Below, piece after piece: positions 26,501 through 41,700 of a stretch of DNA of 64,000 nucleotides (position 1 is its first letter; every line of letters starts with the position of its first letter). The translations under genes were made by a program, and so were the position numbers. The stretch is from Euwallacea fornicatus. Its lineage: Eukaryota; Arthropoda; Insecta; Coleoptera; Curculionidae. The stretch covers positions 3,755,001 to 3,819,000 of the forward strand of contig NC_089546.1 in assembly GCF_040115645.1 (NCBI RefSeq), in the 5' to 3' direction. The notes beneath the pieces are model-generated. The model searched no databases and was not told the origin of the DNA. It saw nothing but the letters and a program-made list of their open reading frames with translations.

Positions 26501-29500
26501 GCATCGAAGACGGTTTGGACTTTCTACCTCTTCACTCTCTTTTAAAGAGAAATAGGAATAGATTGTCTATCTAGGAAGCAAAGATTAAAGCTCCGAATCC
26601 CTTTAGGATGTGGACTTTGTTAAATATTTTTTAGAGCATCTGTAGATCCAATTTTAGTCATGGTGTGCCGTTGTATACTTTACTGAAGTACTTTCCATTC
26701 GATATACTACAATGAGTACCTTCCCTTTTGAAAATAAAAAATTAGCAGGAGTAGCTCGACATGGGTGACAAATTTTAACATCGAAAATAATGAATTAAAT
26801 GCCTCTTTGGAAATAAAATATTTCGCTCAAACGTTTCTTTTAATGTCGGATTTATGAAAGTTGCAAACGTGTTGTAACACTTTTTACAAGCGCCGCATAT
26901 TAGGTTCCCAGCTAAGCTCGCGACTTTGCCATTTTGTCTGTATTTTGAACAAGAAATATCCGCATTGCATCAATTTAAACCAATATTCTCCGGAATAGCA
27001 GCTCTAAAATTGTCCTAAATTTTTTTAAGAGATAACTGCTGCTTCCGTGCGGGAAAAGAACTTCAGTTATACCTCTAAAATAAACTATTCCAGACATGAT
27101 TTTATGTCTGCGGAACACCAAACCGAAATTGAGCACAATGTTACAATGCTTTATTCCGAGAAAATATCTCCGAGAAATTGAACATAAGTAATCAAACTCA
27201 CTCGAAATTGGCAAACGATATATCAGCTGTTACCCGACGCGAAACATTCGTTCAAGGCCCAATCTTTCCGAATACAAATAACCTCAATTACGGACTAAAT
27301 GGAAAAATATCAGATAAATCTGGATAAACGCAAAAATTAGATGCCACGGTCAGGTTTTTGATTGATGAACCTAAAATAAATGTGTCATATTGAAACCGGA
27401 ATGTTGGTTTTATTGGAGCAAGAACGTTTTGTAGTTCCGATCATCCGGCAGAAATTAATGTGTCACTCGCAGTGCTGATGTATTAATATTATCGACGGTT
27501 CTGCCTGACTAGAACAAAGAATTTCCATTTCATATTACTCGGAAAATGAACTGAAAAATGGGAAAAATCCTTCTATAGCTCAAAATGCATAATCTGAAAT
27601 AATTATGCGGTTAGGCATAATTTCATTTGGAACCTATTCGCAGATTAGATTTAAAAAAATAATAATAAAGGACCATCAAAACTTCGGAAAAGAGATATAA
27701 ATAAAAACTCCATATGAACGTCTTGAACCATATATACGATATCCAATAACCTCAATAATAAATGATGTATTTCCTTCGTGACCCGGTTTCGAGGCTTCGT
27801 GTGAATCGTTTGAATAATTGACAGATGGAGATGTTATTGAGATGTTAAGGAATATTGCTTTCCGGAAACGTTATAGAGGTTTCCGTGCTTGTTTTATTAC
27901 GATATTACCTCACTCCTTTTACTGGTAAAAACGGTTTTCAAAAGACAAAATTACTTATAACGGGCTATGGTTGTTACTCTAGTGTCACAATAATGAATTA
28001 TCAAACGTTTTGATAAAAATTAAGTGCAACATCGGCATTCAACCCTAGCACGCCAACGTTATTTTATTTCGCGTTTATGCCAACAATACGTTAATTGTAC
28101 CTGGGTAGGTAAAGGTGCTTTTGTTATGCATTAATTATTTGAAAACCAAGAAATTAGTGACACAAAAAAACTGTTTATTTATGAACGTTTTGAAACGTCT
28201 TAATTAATGGACATAAAACAATTTTTAAGTTCGGTACAAAGGAATCTGGGAAATTCATTTGCAATAGATTGTTAGTAACAATTTCTTTTGGGGAATAATC
28301 GCACAGGCGCTTTTCCTGTTGTTTTCGTTTTATTCCACTTCCTTTTTGAATGCTTGGTATCAATTTTCAGATTTCCTTTAAGCTTTTGGCTAATACAGCA
28401 GCTTAGCGTCTTGTTTTCTGTTACGGTCCAGTTATATCACGGTGAAGCTTCAACATATGATTCCGGTTATTTTCCGGACGTGTTCCGGTTGAAGTTAGTT
28501 CTGATTATAGACCGTATAAAGACACTCAACATCTACATTTACGAGGTTGTAAAGGGTGTCAGAACAAGAACGCAAGACATGAATCGCGCGTGATTTCGGC
28601 TGTAATCTTTTAATGAGTGAATACGCGCGTCAGGTCGAAAGAAGACAGATTGGAGTTGGCAGACATGGAGCTATACACGGTATAACATTGTCAAATCTTT
28701 GTATCAAAATGGTGAAAGTTTAGTTGCTGGTGTTCGGACAGTACGTCTAATTTTCGGAATTACTTCGTCAACTGTAAAAAAAAATCATCGATAAATTTGA
28801 AATTACTGATTCAGTTTATGATGTAATAGGCCTGAAGCGACCTCATGCCGGTGTCATGCAGAAGGAAATATCACGGCAGTCCGCCAGAGTGTGGGCGAGA
28901 ACTCAGGGACCCGGATCCGTCGCACAAGAACTGAACAATACAACTGCCACTTTCCGTCGTATTCCCACGAAAGATTTACATTTCCACCCTTGAAAAATCC
29001 AACCGATTCAACAGCTTTTGCCTATAGGCCACACAACCGCAGAAAGAGTTCATCTTTTGGATCACTGAATGGCAAGAAATGAAAGCCGATTTTGTGGACA
29101 AAATAATCTTTAGCGATGTGGTTCATTTTCACCTCGATAGCTTTGTGAATGAATAAAATTGCCGCTCTTGGGGCTCAGACAAACCAGGAATAATTCATGA
29201 GCAGCATCATATGCATCCCAGTTACTCTTTGGTGTGTATTTTGGTTTGGAGGAATCATTGGACCGCGGTTCTCTGAAAACGAGTCAGGTAATGCAGTGGC
29301 TATAAATGGAGAATGTTATTGCACCGTGATAGCCCACTGGCTGGTTTGTGCCTCAACGGCAAGATGTTGCTCTTGGGGATACGTGGTTTAAGCAGAACGA
29401 TGCCACTTGTCATACTGCGCGTCAAACATTGACGATTTACACGAGAGTTTTCCTGGTCGGGTCATCTTCCGTCATGGGGATAAGAATTGGCCTCCACGAT

Positions 29501-29653
29501 CATGTGACGAGTTCTCGAAATAATTAATAGTGCCATTAATATTTCAGACAGATATGACATTATTTTTTACCAAAATAAAGAAAATTCAGTTTTTTTTTCA
29601 TTTTACGCCATAAAAAACACAGCAACCTATTTGAAAAAATCAAGAAAACTAAA

Positions 29654-29723
<70 letters not shown>

Positions 29724-32700
29724 TTAAATTTATCGTGAACACCATGTGTGAATTTTTGATTAAATCAGGTTAATTCAGGTTATTAAAGTGACCTTATATC
29801 AATCAATTTTTTCATGAATCACTGCAAATGTTGAAAATTCTTTTTCGGCACAGGATAAAAAAAATTAGGAACTAACGCAAACTTAACACAGGATTCTATC
29901 ACGTGATAAAAATACAGGTGGTGTCATTTCGAGAAACGGCATTTTATGACGACCCCCTTTTTGGGACACGTTGTAGGGTTGCGCCTAATATTACAATTTG
30001 CCTTCATTAGCCTCATGTAAATCTCCACAATTGATTTTCCTGTGAAATCACTCATAAACTCATAGAAGTCCGGGGGGCTGTTAGGTGGTCGCCCTGTATA
30101 TTAAGTAAAAAGGAATAAAAGTTGTGTTATTCATTGTTGTTCGACACCTGAATGATGAAAATGACATATCGAAAATAGTTTCGGTTGAAAGATGATTATC
30201 TTCTAACGCAGCTTGTAATATGAAATCTGAATAAAGCCTTCAATTCAAATATGTGAGCTGCAGCTGTGCTTGTATTATGGATTTTATATTTAGCTTGAAA
30301 CTGTAATATCATCGGATTTGTACAATTTCGAGTTATGGAAAGAAGATGGTTCGGAAAAAAAAATCCAAAATACATTCGCGAAATCGGTAGGATTTTTCGC
30401 TGCACCTGAAAATTCTGTTCTTATGTAAACAACATTTCTTTGTGTTTTTTGCACGATAGTTCAATAACTCTAACGCAGGAGAACGTAACACGTATTTTCC
30501 CGTTATTTTGTTTCTCGTTTATTAAAAAAAAAACAATAAAACGAAAATTTATGGGAATCATATAATCTCTACTGTAGTTTATTTAATGAAACTCCAAACT
30601 TTCCTATAAACCTCATGGGAACCATGAAGTTCTCTAATTACAAAACCCTCTATCATTCCACACCTGATTTTAAGTTTCCCAGTACATTTTCATGCCCTCG
30701 CGTTTCCCCCATTTTAATTAGAGGGCTTTAATGCATTTAAGCAGCTATAATAACTAGACTTTTCTCTGCTTACCGAGTTCGTTCTAGTTTGTTGGCAGTA
30801 AACATACCACACGTACTCCGCTGTGTTATCTGGCAGCTGAAGTGGAAGTGCTTATAATGAACGGGATTTTAACTAAGTTTTCCATTGCATACATTATATA
30901 GCTCTATGCTGCCAGTATTACGAATGCTTCAAGGACTTATAAAAAGAACCTGAGAAATTGCAAAAAGGACATAAACTCTCGATCTATCTTCGTATGACTG
31001 TGTTTGAAAGAGGGTATTCCTACGAAAACTTTCTGAAGCATACAATACGACAGCCCTCGACCAATCACATAATGGACAATTCGGCATTCAAGTATTATAC
31101 ATATACCGACGCTCGTTAAAATGCATTGCAGTGGCACAAGGACCCGTTCCAGTGTGTGCAATAACCAACAGTGAAAGCAATTTGTGTGTGGAGCTGGGAA
31201 TCTAAAGTAGTTCATTGTTGACTCTACAACTAAATCCGTAGGGCCTAAGCGGAGAGAATATGTTGGGTAAACACTAACAGGATCGTGCTCAGGTGAGGAT
31301 GAAGGTCCAGAGTAAGGAATTCTCAACCGATGCTCCGAAGTTACAATATTGTCAAATTAATTTATGCGCAACAAACGGCTGTTTGAAAAGGATTTTGAAA
31401 ACTAGGGGAGTTTTCATATGAGTTTTGCCTCGCACCTACGGAAGTTGATACTGGTACCAGAAAATGTTTTATAAAATTCGAAAAGATCAATGTATTAGCA
31501 CTGCTTTCTCATGAAACAACCGAATTTTGAAAATTTATTCCTTTTAGTGATACCTTAATTGGTAGAAAATGAAAAAAAAACCATTGGCGGCTCAGGAAGG
31601 GGCAGTTCAAGTTCATATTATTTATTTAAAAAAGATATTCTCGTTTAATCTCGACATCTCTCTTCGTTTACGAGATTTTCACCCATGAGTAAATTCGTGT
31701 GGTACCATTTGAAATCTTTAATTCATTAAAAAATAATAATTAATAAAAAAATGAAAGTCCATTAACAAATGGAAAATAAGTTTATATATAACCCATTTGA
31801 GCAAAAACACAAATGATAGCGCGCATCTCACTAAAAGATAAATTATTATGCCTTGGCATTGTTACCTTTAAATTAGATTTTTTTATTTAATTGGAACAAC
31901 TCATAAGAAAATAGTCCAATTACTTACTGGCAGGCTAAAGTAAAAATAGCTAAGTAATGTGTTGCTATACGAGCGAAGCTCAGTGCCCACCGTTTTTGAG
32001 GATTTAAAATGGTACGACTTGAATCAGCTTATGGTTGAAGATCTTGTAAACGAAGAGAGATGTAGGAATTAAACGAGAATACCTTCTTTTAACTACAAAT
32101 AGGCGCTCTTTCATTATATTGAATCAAATTTGACCTTAGGTGCATTCATAAAGACTTATGTCGAAATATACCGAAGTGGTATGTTCTAATTAAAGCTCTC
32201 TAGCAACCATGAAAAATTAGATTAAAATTCGTGGCATCTTACAGAACGTAAATATATCAATTTTGGTATTAGTGCTATGAAACTTCAAAGACTTAATCAG
32301 GAATTTTAAAATAAAATTTCAATGTTTAACACCCTGTAATTTCTTAACAAGCAACATTGGCATGTTGCACATGTTGAGTCCAATGGTTATATTTTGATAT
32401 CCCCTAACTCGGGCTTTGCCATGTCCTATTTCCAATAAATCACCCTGTATATTTTTTCTTGTAAGAACGCTACTGCATTTCAATAGTACTGTTGCTAGTT
32501 TTGCTTATGTTAATTTTAACATTAGTTAAATGTATGCATACGTTCAATCATGTTCCTTTGATATCTTGTTTTAGCTTGCCATGCTATTTATTCGTAAAAC
32601 TGGCTGTAAAATTTTCATTCATCATAAATTAATTTGAACAGTTATTAACTGCAGAGTACTAATTGAGAATGCCTTAATCTGCGCCTCCATCATTACCAGC

Positions 32701-35700
32701 GCAAGATCTTCTTAATGTTTACCCAACATATTCGCTCGGCTTAGGCCCTATGCATTTAGTCGTAGAGTCGGCAATCAGCTACTAAGTATTATGTATTCAA
32801 TTGTGTTAATTAAGTTATGATTTGCAGTTTTTTTTTCAATTTTTTTCATAGAACCACCGATTCTGTGGAAGATCTTTAAAGCACAGAAGTTTATTTTATT
32901 TTATTACCTGTTGAATAATATATATTTATCGATATTCGACAAAAGTAAATTTTTCTCGAAAATGGTTCATTTTTCCGATTACGAGCACGAATATCTTTTT
33001 TATATAGTCTAAGTTAGGGGCTATGTAAAAAAGTTATTTTAATGTCTTCACTGACACAGGGTATAGAATATTGCAACTTTTGTATAAGAACTGAGCCGTT
33101 GCGGGTGAACTAAGGAAGTCAAATGTGTTAAAAGGGTATAATTTTAAAGAACTCCATCTAATATCTGTCATACTAAAAAATTATTTAATTACACTCAATA
33201 CTTCAAAACTTATTCAAGAAAAACTGATCTCTACAGGCTTCGTTTAGGAGCTTGTATTTCCATAGGGGGGATCTGTAAGAAAAATGTTTATAGAAATTTG
33301 TCATATTATTTTGATGCATTATCTATGAAGCTGAAAGATTGCCCATATATATGTGTTATACACTTTGTATACCGTGTGTACAAGGTGTACATTAAACATA
33401 CATCTAAAATTCAGAACGCTATTCCTATATCCCCTGACTATTCCAAGAATATTTGATTTTTTCATGATTTTTGAAAAGCGTCTCGGTTCCGAAGACACAG
33501 GGCGGGAAAATTTTCGAAAATAGCAACTTTTTATTACTAAATATTACATGTGAAGCTTCTACGAGAAGTGTTGAAAATTACCACCTCGAGTGAGTTAGTC
33601 ATTGCGAAGTCCCCCTCGACCAATCTATTTCTTGAGAAACTCGCGTAATCGATTAAAAATTATTAGTATTAGTACCTGTATCTTCCGTCATCATGTCCAG
33701 TAAATTGTTTTTCACTTGTAGCATTCTTATCGTCAATGACTTTCTTGATCTTCCACTTCATTTTAATGTACCTGTTTCTGGAAGACGTTGATGAATTATT
33801 TCGGACGTTTTTAGAAAAAAAAGGTGGAAAATATGGAGTAATTGTAACTCAGTACGAAACAACCCTGGTGTTTTTTGGAGAAAGTTCGGCAGTCAATGAG
33901 GTACTTATTTGCAACAGTTCCTGCAGGATAAGAAGCTTTAAATGCAATATTTGGAAATAAAATTTTGCAATTGCGTGTCTCTGAAACAAAGAGGCTTTTC
34001 AAAAATTCATCATGAGGATATAAGCAAATATTTTATGTTGTAAAGATAAGACGAAGACAGCGATGTAATTCTTGTATGAAGACCATGGAGCTAGTGAAGA
34101 GTAAATAGTCACTAGTAACATCAGCTTATTTTTATTATTACACAAGAACTAGATTGTCCTTATCAACAATTTTCAGCATTCCAATGATCGTTAGATCAGG
34201 GCGGATTAGCTAGTTTACTAGAATTTCGTGATAGGTGAAGTGTCAGCAAAATAGTTACTACTAACACTACTATTTTTTAGTAAAGAAACCTACTAGAAAG
34301 TTCTTTATCAAATTTTATGCTTTAGGTGGCGCGATACTAAATAAGCTGTAGTTAAATTAAGCGTGCTTTCTTGCAATATTTTAGCCCTCCCAGGCCTGGT
34401 TAATAAACACTGCCAAGTTATGGTAATTAACTTAATGTCTGCACAGTTACTTTAACTCATGAATTTATGTGGCGACTACTGAACTGCAGGAGACCCGGTG
34501 ATAGAAATTAATATTACTGTTTTTTTATTACTTTTTAGAGTAAGTTTTTCTTAAGCAATTTTAAATTTTATCTAAGTTATTACCGCTATAAACAAAATAG
34601 CGGGAGCATCGATGTGCAATTTGGATTTTTTGCCGAAGAACTACGGGATATCAACTCTATGAAATTCAAAGGTTTTAAGGTGGTCTTTAAAACTTTCGAG
34701 CTTCAAGAGAAGTCATTAAGCGTGTGGAATTTTGGATCCAGAAGTCTGGAAACATTAAACAGGCGAGTTGGATGTGACAATAGCATTGTTTTGTTTACGC
34801 TGCAGTAATTAATGGTAAACGAAGAGCTTATGCAATCGTTACTAGTATAGTTTTGTTACTGCATTTCAGATGCTTTTGAAATAGTTCAGCTTTAAACATA
34901 AAAGAAGTGAAAACAATGTTAAGCTCCTATATGAAATAAAGCAACGCCACTTGTTATCGGGCTATATTTTGTGTCTCTATTTACGTGTCATTTTTTCGAA
35001 CCATCCAATTTGCCAATTTGCAAGGCATGGCCCTATTTTCGAGGGAGATGGGCGGAAAAAATCATTTCGCTCTTCGTGTTTTGCGTTTTTTCATTTCTCG
35101 TTTTCCGGGACCAAAAACGGCCAAATTTGATACATTACTTTGCTGAAATTATTTATAAAGAAATCGTTTTTAATTACTGCGCAGTAACATTCCGCACGGA
35201 GGCGTGAGAAAATTGGCTTATTTTTTAATCTTTTTATTGACGAATCAATTTCGTTAATGAATATAAAGGCACACGTGGTGTGGGCATCCTAAAACCACAT
35301 TTGAAAATAAATTTACCGTATGTGGTGCACACTTGACTTTTTGAAGCATGCATAAATTTATTGGCTGAATTCAGCGGAGTCAACAGGTTCTGCAACTGCT
35401 GGAATTTCTGCGTGAGTAGGAGCTGACGTTAATTTTGCTCATTATTTCCAACAATGGCCACACTTTTGCATAACTGTTACCTCAGCTGAATATGCCCGTT
35501 TTGGGTTAAATATCGCACAGGGGATGGAATATTGGGCCACTCCTTGTCCGTTATTATGGTACAAATAGCCCATAATGATACAATAGTACCATGTTTGGAA
35601 TATTCGTGCATTTTTATTTTCGGATTTTTCCCCATAAAAAACGAAGCCATTTCATATATCCAAAACTGAGTCACGACGGTGTAAACCGTTCTTTGTCTTG

Positions 35701-38700
35701 ATGTTAAATCCAATTATACGTAGATGATGAAAGTGCAAGAAAGTTTAAGGTTTTAAGTGTCCTTATCTCTGAAAATATCGAACAATGTATGTTTAACAGA
35801 AAATACTTCAAATTGCCCATCGAACTCAGAAATTGCATACGAAACAAAAAAAATAGCTAGAAAGTTTATTCTGCTATCTTAGGTTTTGCTTCTTTATCTT
35901 AAATCCTGTTTTCTTAATGCAGACGACAGTTCAAATTGCTTCAGGCCCATAAAAATTATATGCCACAAACTATATACATACATAAGAAAAACGTACTGGT
36001 TGGTTCGAGTTATATTCTTTACTCACCATTGTTATTAGTTTCAGTCCGTTCATTTCAGGTCATTTCAATCGAAAAGGTACAAATTATAACGTGCACTCTA
36101 AAATCCACAATGACATTTGATCACACCAGAGAGCTCGAAAAATAGATATGTTATTTCCTTTGTATATGGGATACATATGAAATATGCCTAAGCGTGGTCC
36201 ATAATCCTGATGGATCCCATAGAGTATGACATAATTGACGCTAGCGAGAGCATTCGAAAGTACCTCATCGGAACAATCAGGATATTGATTATAATCCAAG
36301 GGATATAGTACGTGTATCGTATTTGGACATTTAATTAGAAGCCTTCTTTATTAATAAACATCTTGTTGAGAAGAAATGAAACATGTAGGGTATACCTGAA
36401 TACGTGAAGATAGGTTGTTCAAGTTTATGGTTTACAAATTCTCTACATATTTTAGCTTTTTTTTTAAATTAAACAACTGCACTGAAGTCATATATCAGTT
36501 GGTATTGAGAGCTTTTTTTGAGTAGCGAAATAAGCTGAACACTCAGCAAGCACGGAAGCAACGTGGGTGGAACGATCCACATCTGATATAAATTCGTTTT
36601 TATTATTATTCCCGTTGAGTTTATTTTGAATTATTAAAATGATTTTACAAACAAACAATTTTTTTATTTAATTTTTACACAAAGACGTTGAATGGAAAAT
36701 GATATGCGTTATCGGATGTACTTACCTGGAACGTTCATGTTCCTCCGTGTAAATTCCTGCTATAAAATATAAAATTGCCTAAAAACTTTACCGTTATATA
36801 ACATTTTTTGTAAACTACATATTTTATGTGTTTTCCTTGAGTTTTCATCACAAAATTTATCACTAGTATATCTATAGCTTCAATTTGGTGATCTGAAGGC
36901 CTAATACTCGTAAATGGCAATATCGCTAACTCTATTTCAACTAGTCATGCAGAGTCGGACTTTCCTCAATAGACTCTTGATTAATATTCACCTGACGGGG
37001 TAAAAATATTAAACTTCCCATTTATTGGACTTCCCTTAAAACCGTAGAAGAGAATTTTCACAAAAATTTACGTGTTGAACATAAATAAAATTTCAACATC
37101 TAATATTTCACGAAGCTTTTATTACCTTTTTCATAAATTTGCAAAGCGTGACAACATCATAAATGGAGCCAGCTGAGGGAAAATTCGTACGGGCATAACT
37201 GTTTTACGACCCCCGTATTTCGTGCTAGAATAAGAACTTTCCCCCAAAAATGACTTTTTAATTTTAGTTAACAATTATTTAGCTTGTTACTCCACATACT
37301 TTCATTACTTCGTGTACACTTCTTGAAATTTTCCGACATAAACAAAGTTTACTAAATGTGAGTTCCTGGATAGTTACACTCACTAAAGCACTAAACTAAT
37401 AAGAACAAATTCAGTATAAATATCTACTCATCGCGATTGCAACAAATTTGATCTTTAGCATAGTATGGTGTTAGTCCGTCGTTTTTAGTGTTCCATCAAA
37501 AATAAGTACAATAAATATGAAATAAATAACAAAATCACAAAATTGAAATTCGAAAACCAATCTGCTTTGCGGTCATTCGATGGCCAATGATTCCAACCAA
37601 GTGTCACAGATACAGAGAGAATGAAATTGATATGAAATCACAAAATATAGCAAATAACTGGAACGATTAAGAAAAGGGTTAGATTTAGATTTGAAAGATG
37701 AGTGAAAGTCAAGATATGAAACACATGGATAAAAAACTTGTCCATATTGGGACAGAATGACTATAAAATAACTCACTGTAAGTATGCTCCTTCAGTGCTA
37801 TTTTCGAACTAAATTTGTATGATTAAATTACCTTTTGTTCTATTTTTTTTTTATTTTCATCAATAAAATGGCCACAAAACAGGTTTGTTTGCAAATTCGC
37901 GTCATCCCAATAATGAATGACAACCAGTGGGATGTGGTCAAAGCAGATTTACTGGAAAATATCCATTTTGTAATTGTATTAATTACTTCATATTCATTGT
38001 AGCTACTTCTGTGTAAATGTTAAAAATTCGAAAATTGAACTATTCCGCAGAAATATTTCATTTGATGTTCATCTACTCGATTTAAAATAAAAGCGATTTC
38101 TTTTGTCAAAACTAGTTTCTCATGCTCATAATTTGAAAATAGTGGATTTGGGGTCATTTGGCGCTATTTCAAAATAACGTTAAGCTAATTCATGTTATGC
38201 ATCACACGGAAGCGGAAGTCGTCATTAATGTGATCCTCCTGCTAAGCAGGGATCATCTGGCTTACACAGATATTTTAATTGACAATTGAATAAAAGTAAA
38301 AATTTGAAAAACATTAAATTGATATATACAGAAATAATTTGGGAGGTTACATAGCAATTTTCTAGGATGAATAAAAATTCCACTTAACTACCTCGATAAA
38401 TTACCTCGTGCTACGAAATCCCACATGATCTGTAATTTATCGAACTAATTTTCCAACAGGATACATGAATCGGCATAAGAACTGTCAATAGAGCTCGTGA
38501 CTATATCACTAAGTTTCCCATTAAAATTGATTGATGCAAACACAAATTTAGAGCAGCCCCATGAAATTTATTTACATAAAACACATAGGGAAAATTTCCG
38601 GAAAAATATCGTAATTTTAAAGGGAAATAATTATCCACGTAGCACTTTTACGATCCCCCTTATTTTTAGCTAAAAAATCAATTCAAAAACGGCTCATTAA

Positions 38701-41700
38701 GTATAAATAAATAGATTATCACTTTTATTCAAATATCGCCATATAAGCATAGTTTGCACAGTGTGAATATCCGTATCCTCGTAAATAAAATTTTCAAGTC
38801 AAAATGCATTTCTTTGCACGAATTTAGGGTACCCTAAATCTCCAACATTTGTATCCCCCAAAGTCTTTCCCAACAACTTACTTAAACCTTTCTGGTTTAT
38901 AGTTTTGTCGACTTTGAAGTTGTGCAGGCGAGATCTAGAAACTTTACGAGTGAAGAAACTTACCAAACTTCAAAAACGTCAGTAAGGGAAAATTTGCAGA
39001 GTGCAATTAGACCTAATTTTACTAATTAGGGCTAACATGGTGGACTTGAAGATGCACGACAATTAGTTTCTAAAGCTTGATAAAAGCTCTTCTACCTGCC
39101 TACTTCTTTTCATCCTAATAAATACAAAGAGCATTATTAACACAGGTGCAGACTTGATAACAACTTCTAGGAAACTTCTTAAGGGTATTAAGGACGCGTA
39201 GGTTGGGTAAAGAGACAGTATTTAAAACTAGCTCAAGTTTAATTGGACTGTTGTAGTTGTTTTAACCAGTTCTCCTTCCTTAGGAACACAATGGAGAATT
39301 TTAGTGGAAATCCTCATTTTTAGCCTTGTGAAAGTCTGGTTAGATTTACGACTCTGTATACACCAACATCTCATTAAGTCAGAATCGCCACGTGTAGTTC
39401 AGGTGAAATCTTTCAAGCACTTCTCGTATAAACGATGTTCAGAATCGATATTTGACATAAATTAACAATATAAAAAATCGTCATATAAAATCGTGAAGCA
39501 TTATAACTAAACTAGTGAAGCCAAAATAGTAATAATGTTATGTTATTGAATATTAGAAATATTCCCTACTAAATTTAAGGTAGTTGTTAATTTAGCAGCA
39601 CCCTATTCATATAAAAAAAAATATAATTCAATTTACATATAAAATAGGAAATAAGATAAGTAGCACCCTGATGCAAGATTACATTTTACACGTATGTGCA
39701 GCTGATTACCTATTATGGGGTAATATTCTATAACATGTGATAGAAGTTCTTTCTTCAATCAATTTTAGGCTGAGAATGGGTAGTTTCTGATATAGTATTA
39801 GAGAAACATTAATTTTTGATAGCACGGAAATATTATTAACGTGAGGAAATCGATATCCCCTCTCAGGACTCGTACAGACACAAACATTTCATTAAAAATG
39901 AAGTATAATTTACAAAGCAATTATTACATTGTTTAAATTGGGATTGAGGTATGCATTTGGGAGTATTTTAATGAATAGTGAATTTCTAATAATTTAACCA
40001 TAAATGTAACTGTCTATCATACTTCATTAATTATTGAAAACGGATTTCATTACACATGAATTGGGAATAATACATCCCTTTCCTCCTTCCTGGAAAATTT
40101 GTAATCACATTGTTTCGTTGCCCTGTAGACTAAGTCGATATTTAAAAGCCTTGTTATAGAAAATAGGCATCCTATAAATTATGTGGTTACATCAATGAGT
40201 TTAAGATAAATATAACCTTTAACATCCCTCTAAGTCAATACTACAACATATATGTAAGTGTGTATTATGTATCTATAATAAATGTATAAAATAAATTACT
40301 CGTGGGCGGTAATTTCCAACTAAAATAGGTATTATACAGGGTTTAACATATCATTATGGAGATATTTTGGAGAGCAACAGTAATTTATAAAATTATAAAA
40401 AAATCTTAATACAGCCGTGATTAAAAATATATTATTTTCGATTTACAAAATGGTAAATTAAAAAAATATCACAACACGAGAACATTTTCAACAGTTTTTA
40501 TAATTTGTTTACATTTAGAATTATTTTAATTTTAAGAAATTTGATTAAATATTAGTAATTACTTCAGACAGTTGATAATTGAGCAGGATGACTTGGTTTT
40601 TCCTTACTTTCTCTACATTCTTAATTAGCACCAATAAATATTTTTGCAAATTCTAAGAAGACAGTGAGAGACTCGAAAATGCTGTAACACATCAAAAATC
40701 TAAAGAAGTGAAGAAGATATTTAAAATTGGTATCGAAATTCATAGAGAGTATTCCAAAAAAAGATATAAAGCATAAAATAGTACATGATCTAAAAAACCA
40801 TAACACTCTGTATGTAGCTACTAAAAATTTTAACATTTTATTGTAGAAGATTTTAATGGAAATAGGCAGTGGTGTAGCAAATTTCAAAAATGTAACTCGG
40901 AGCATACTTCAGAAAAACGCAAAATATAAGAAAAAATATAAAAGTTTTCCATTTACTGCATTGGCATTAATTTTAATGGTGGCCGTAAAAAATATTCTTT
41001 ACAAAAATATTAACAATTTAACGTTGTAAAATGAGTGCTGAATTAACATCAGATCTAAGTGTATTAATAATTAAAATAACAAGGATATTTTAGGAAAATT
41101 ACCCTCTAGAAAAATGTTTTTGAAGGAAAATCAGTGTTACACAGAAATTAATTTATTAAAATAATGGTAATTCCTTTTATTAATTTATTTATTTGAATAA
41201 TATTCACCTTGAAACTATATGCTTTCCGATAATGAGTTTAATGGAAATGTTATATTACATTTAAAACCGTTTTACGTTTAACACTGAAATTTGCCTGCAA
41301 AAAACAATGATATAGTTTAGTCGAGTACAAAATAAGCTACTAATACAAATTAGTGTTGTTACCTCATATTTGATGGTAAAGTCTCAATATAGGGTACTTC
41401 TACTAAAGATAATTTGAATTTAGTGAATACACAACTAGTGGTCTGCTGAGCTACTGAAGATACTTTAAAAATCTAACTGTACGAATGCAAAAAACGTCAA
41501 CCACAGCAATTAGATTTGTACGCCAATGAGCTTTCTTAATCGACTAAACCTATGTACAATTTGTAATTATCAAACCAGTACTCTAGCAAAATAGGATAAA
41601 GAACAACGGTAAAGGAAGGTATGTGGGATGTTAAAAAATTTACATATGTGGAAAAAATCTACTCCGGAAATAAGGCATATACGATGGCGAATGCACAGTC

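Noticed and set aside
28288..28593. 101-codon plus-strand frame just before transposase relic E
   Set aside because: No motif; the hydrophobic N-terminal part looks like AT-rich translation. Not supported as a gene.
30937..31326. 129-codon minus-strand open frame, the longest non-transposon ORF
   Set aside because: It overlaps one arm of the large inverted repeat, has no recognisable domain, and its first third is repeat sequence that also occurs inverted at 32652-32783. It is probably chance in repeat DNA.
37160..38830. Weak direct similarity between about 37180-37320 and 38590-38740 (TTTTACGA-CCCC block)
   Set aside because: Only a short block is convincing and the rest is AT-rich; another such block near 29945 suggests an old dispersed repeat, but not enough to define one.
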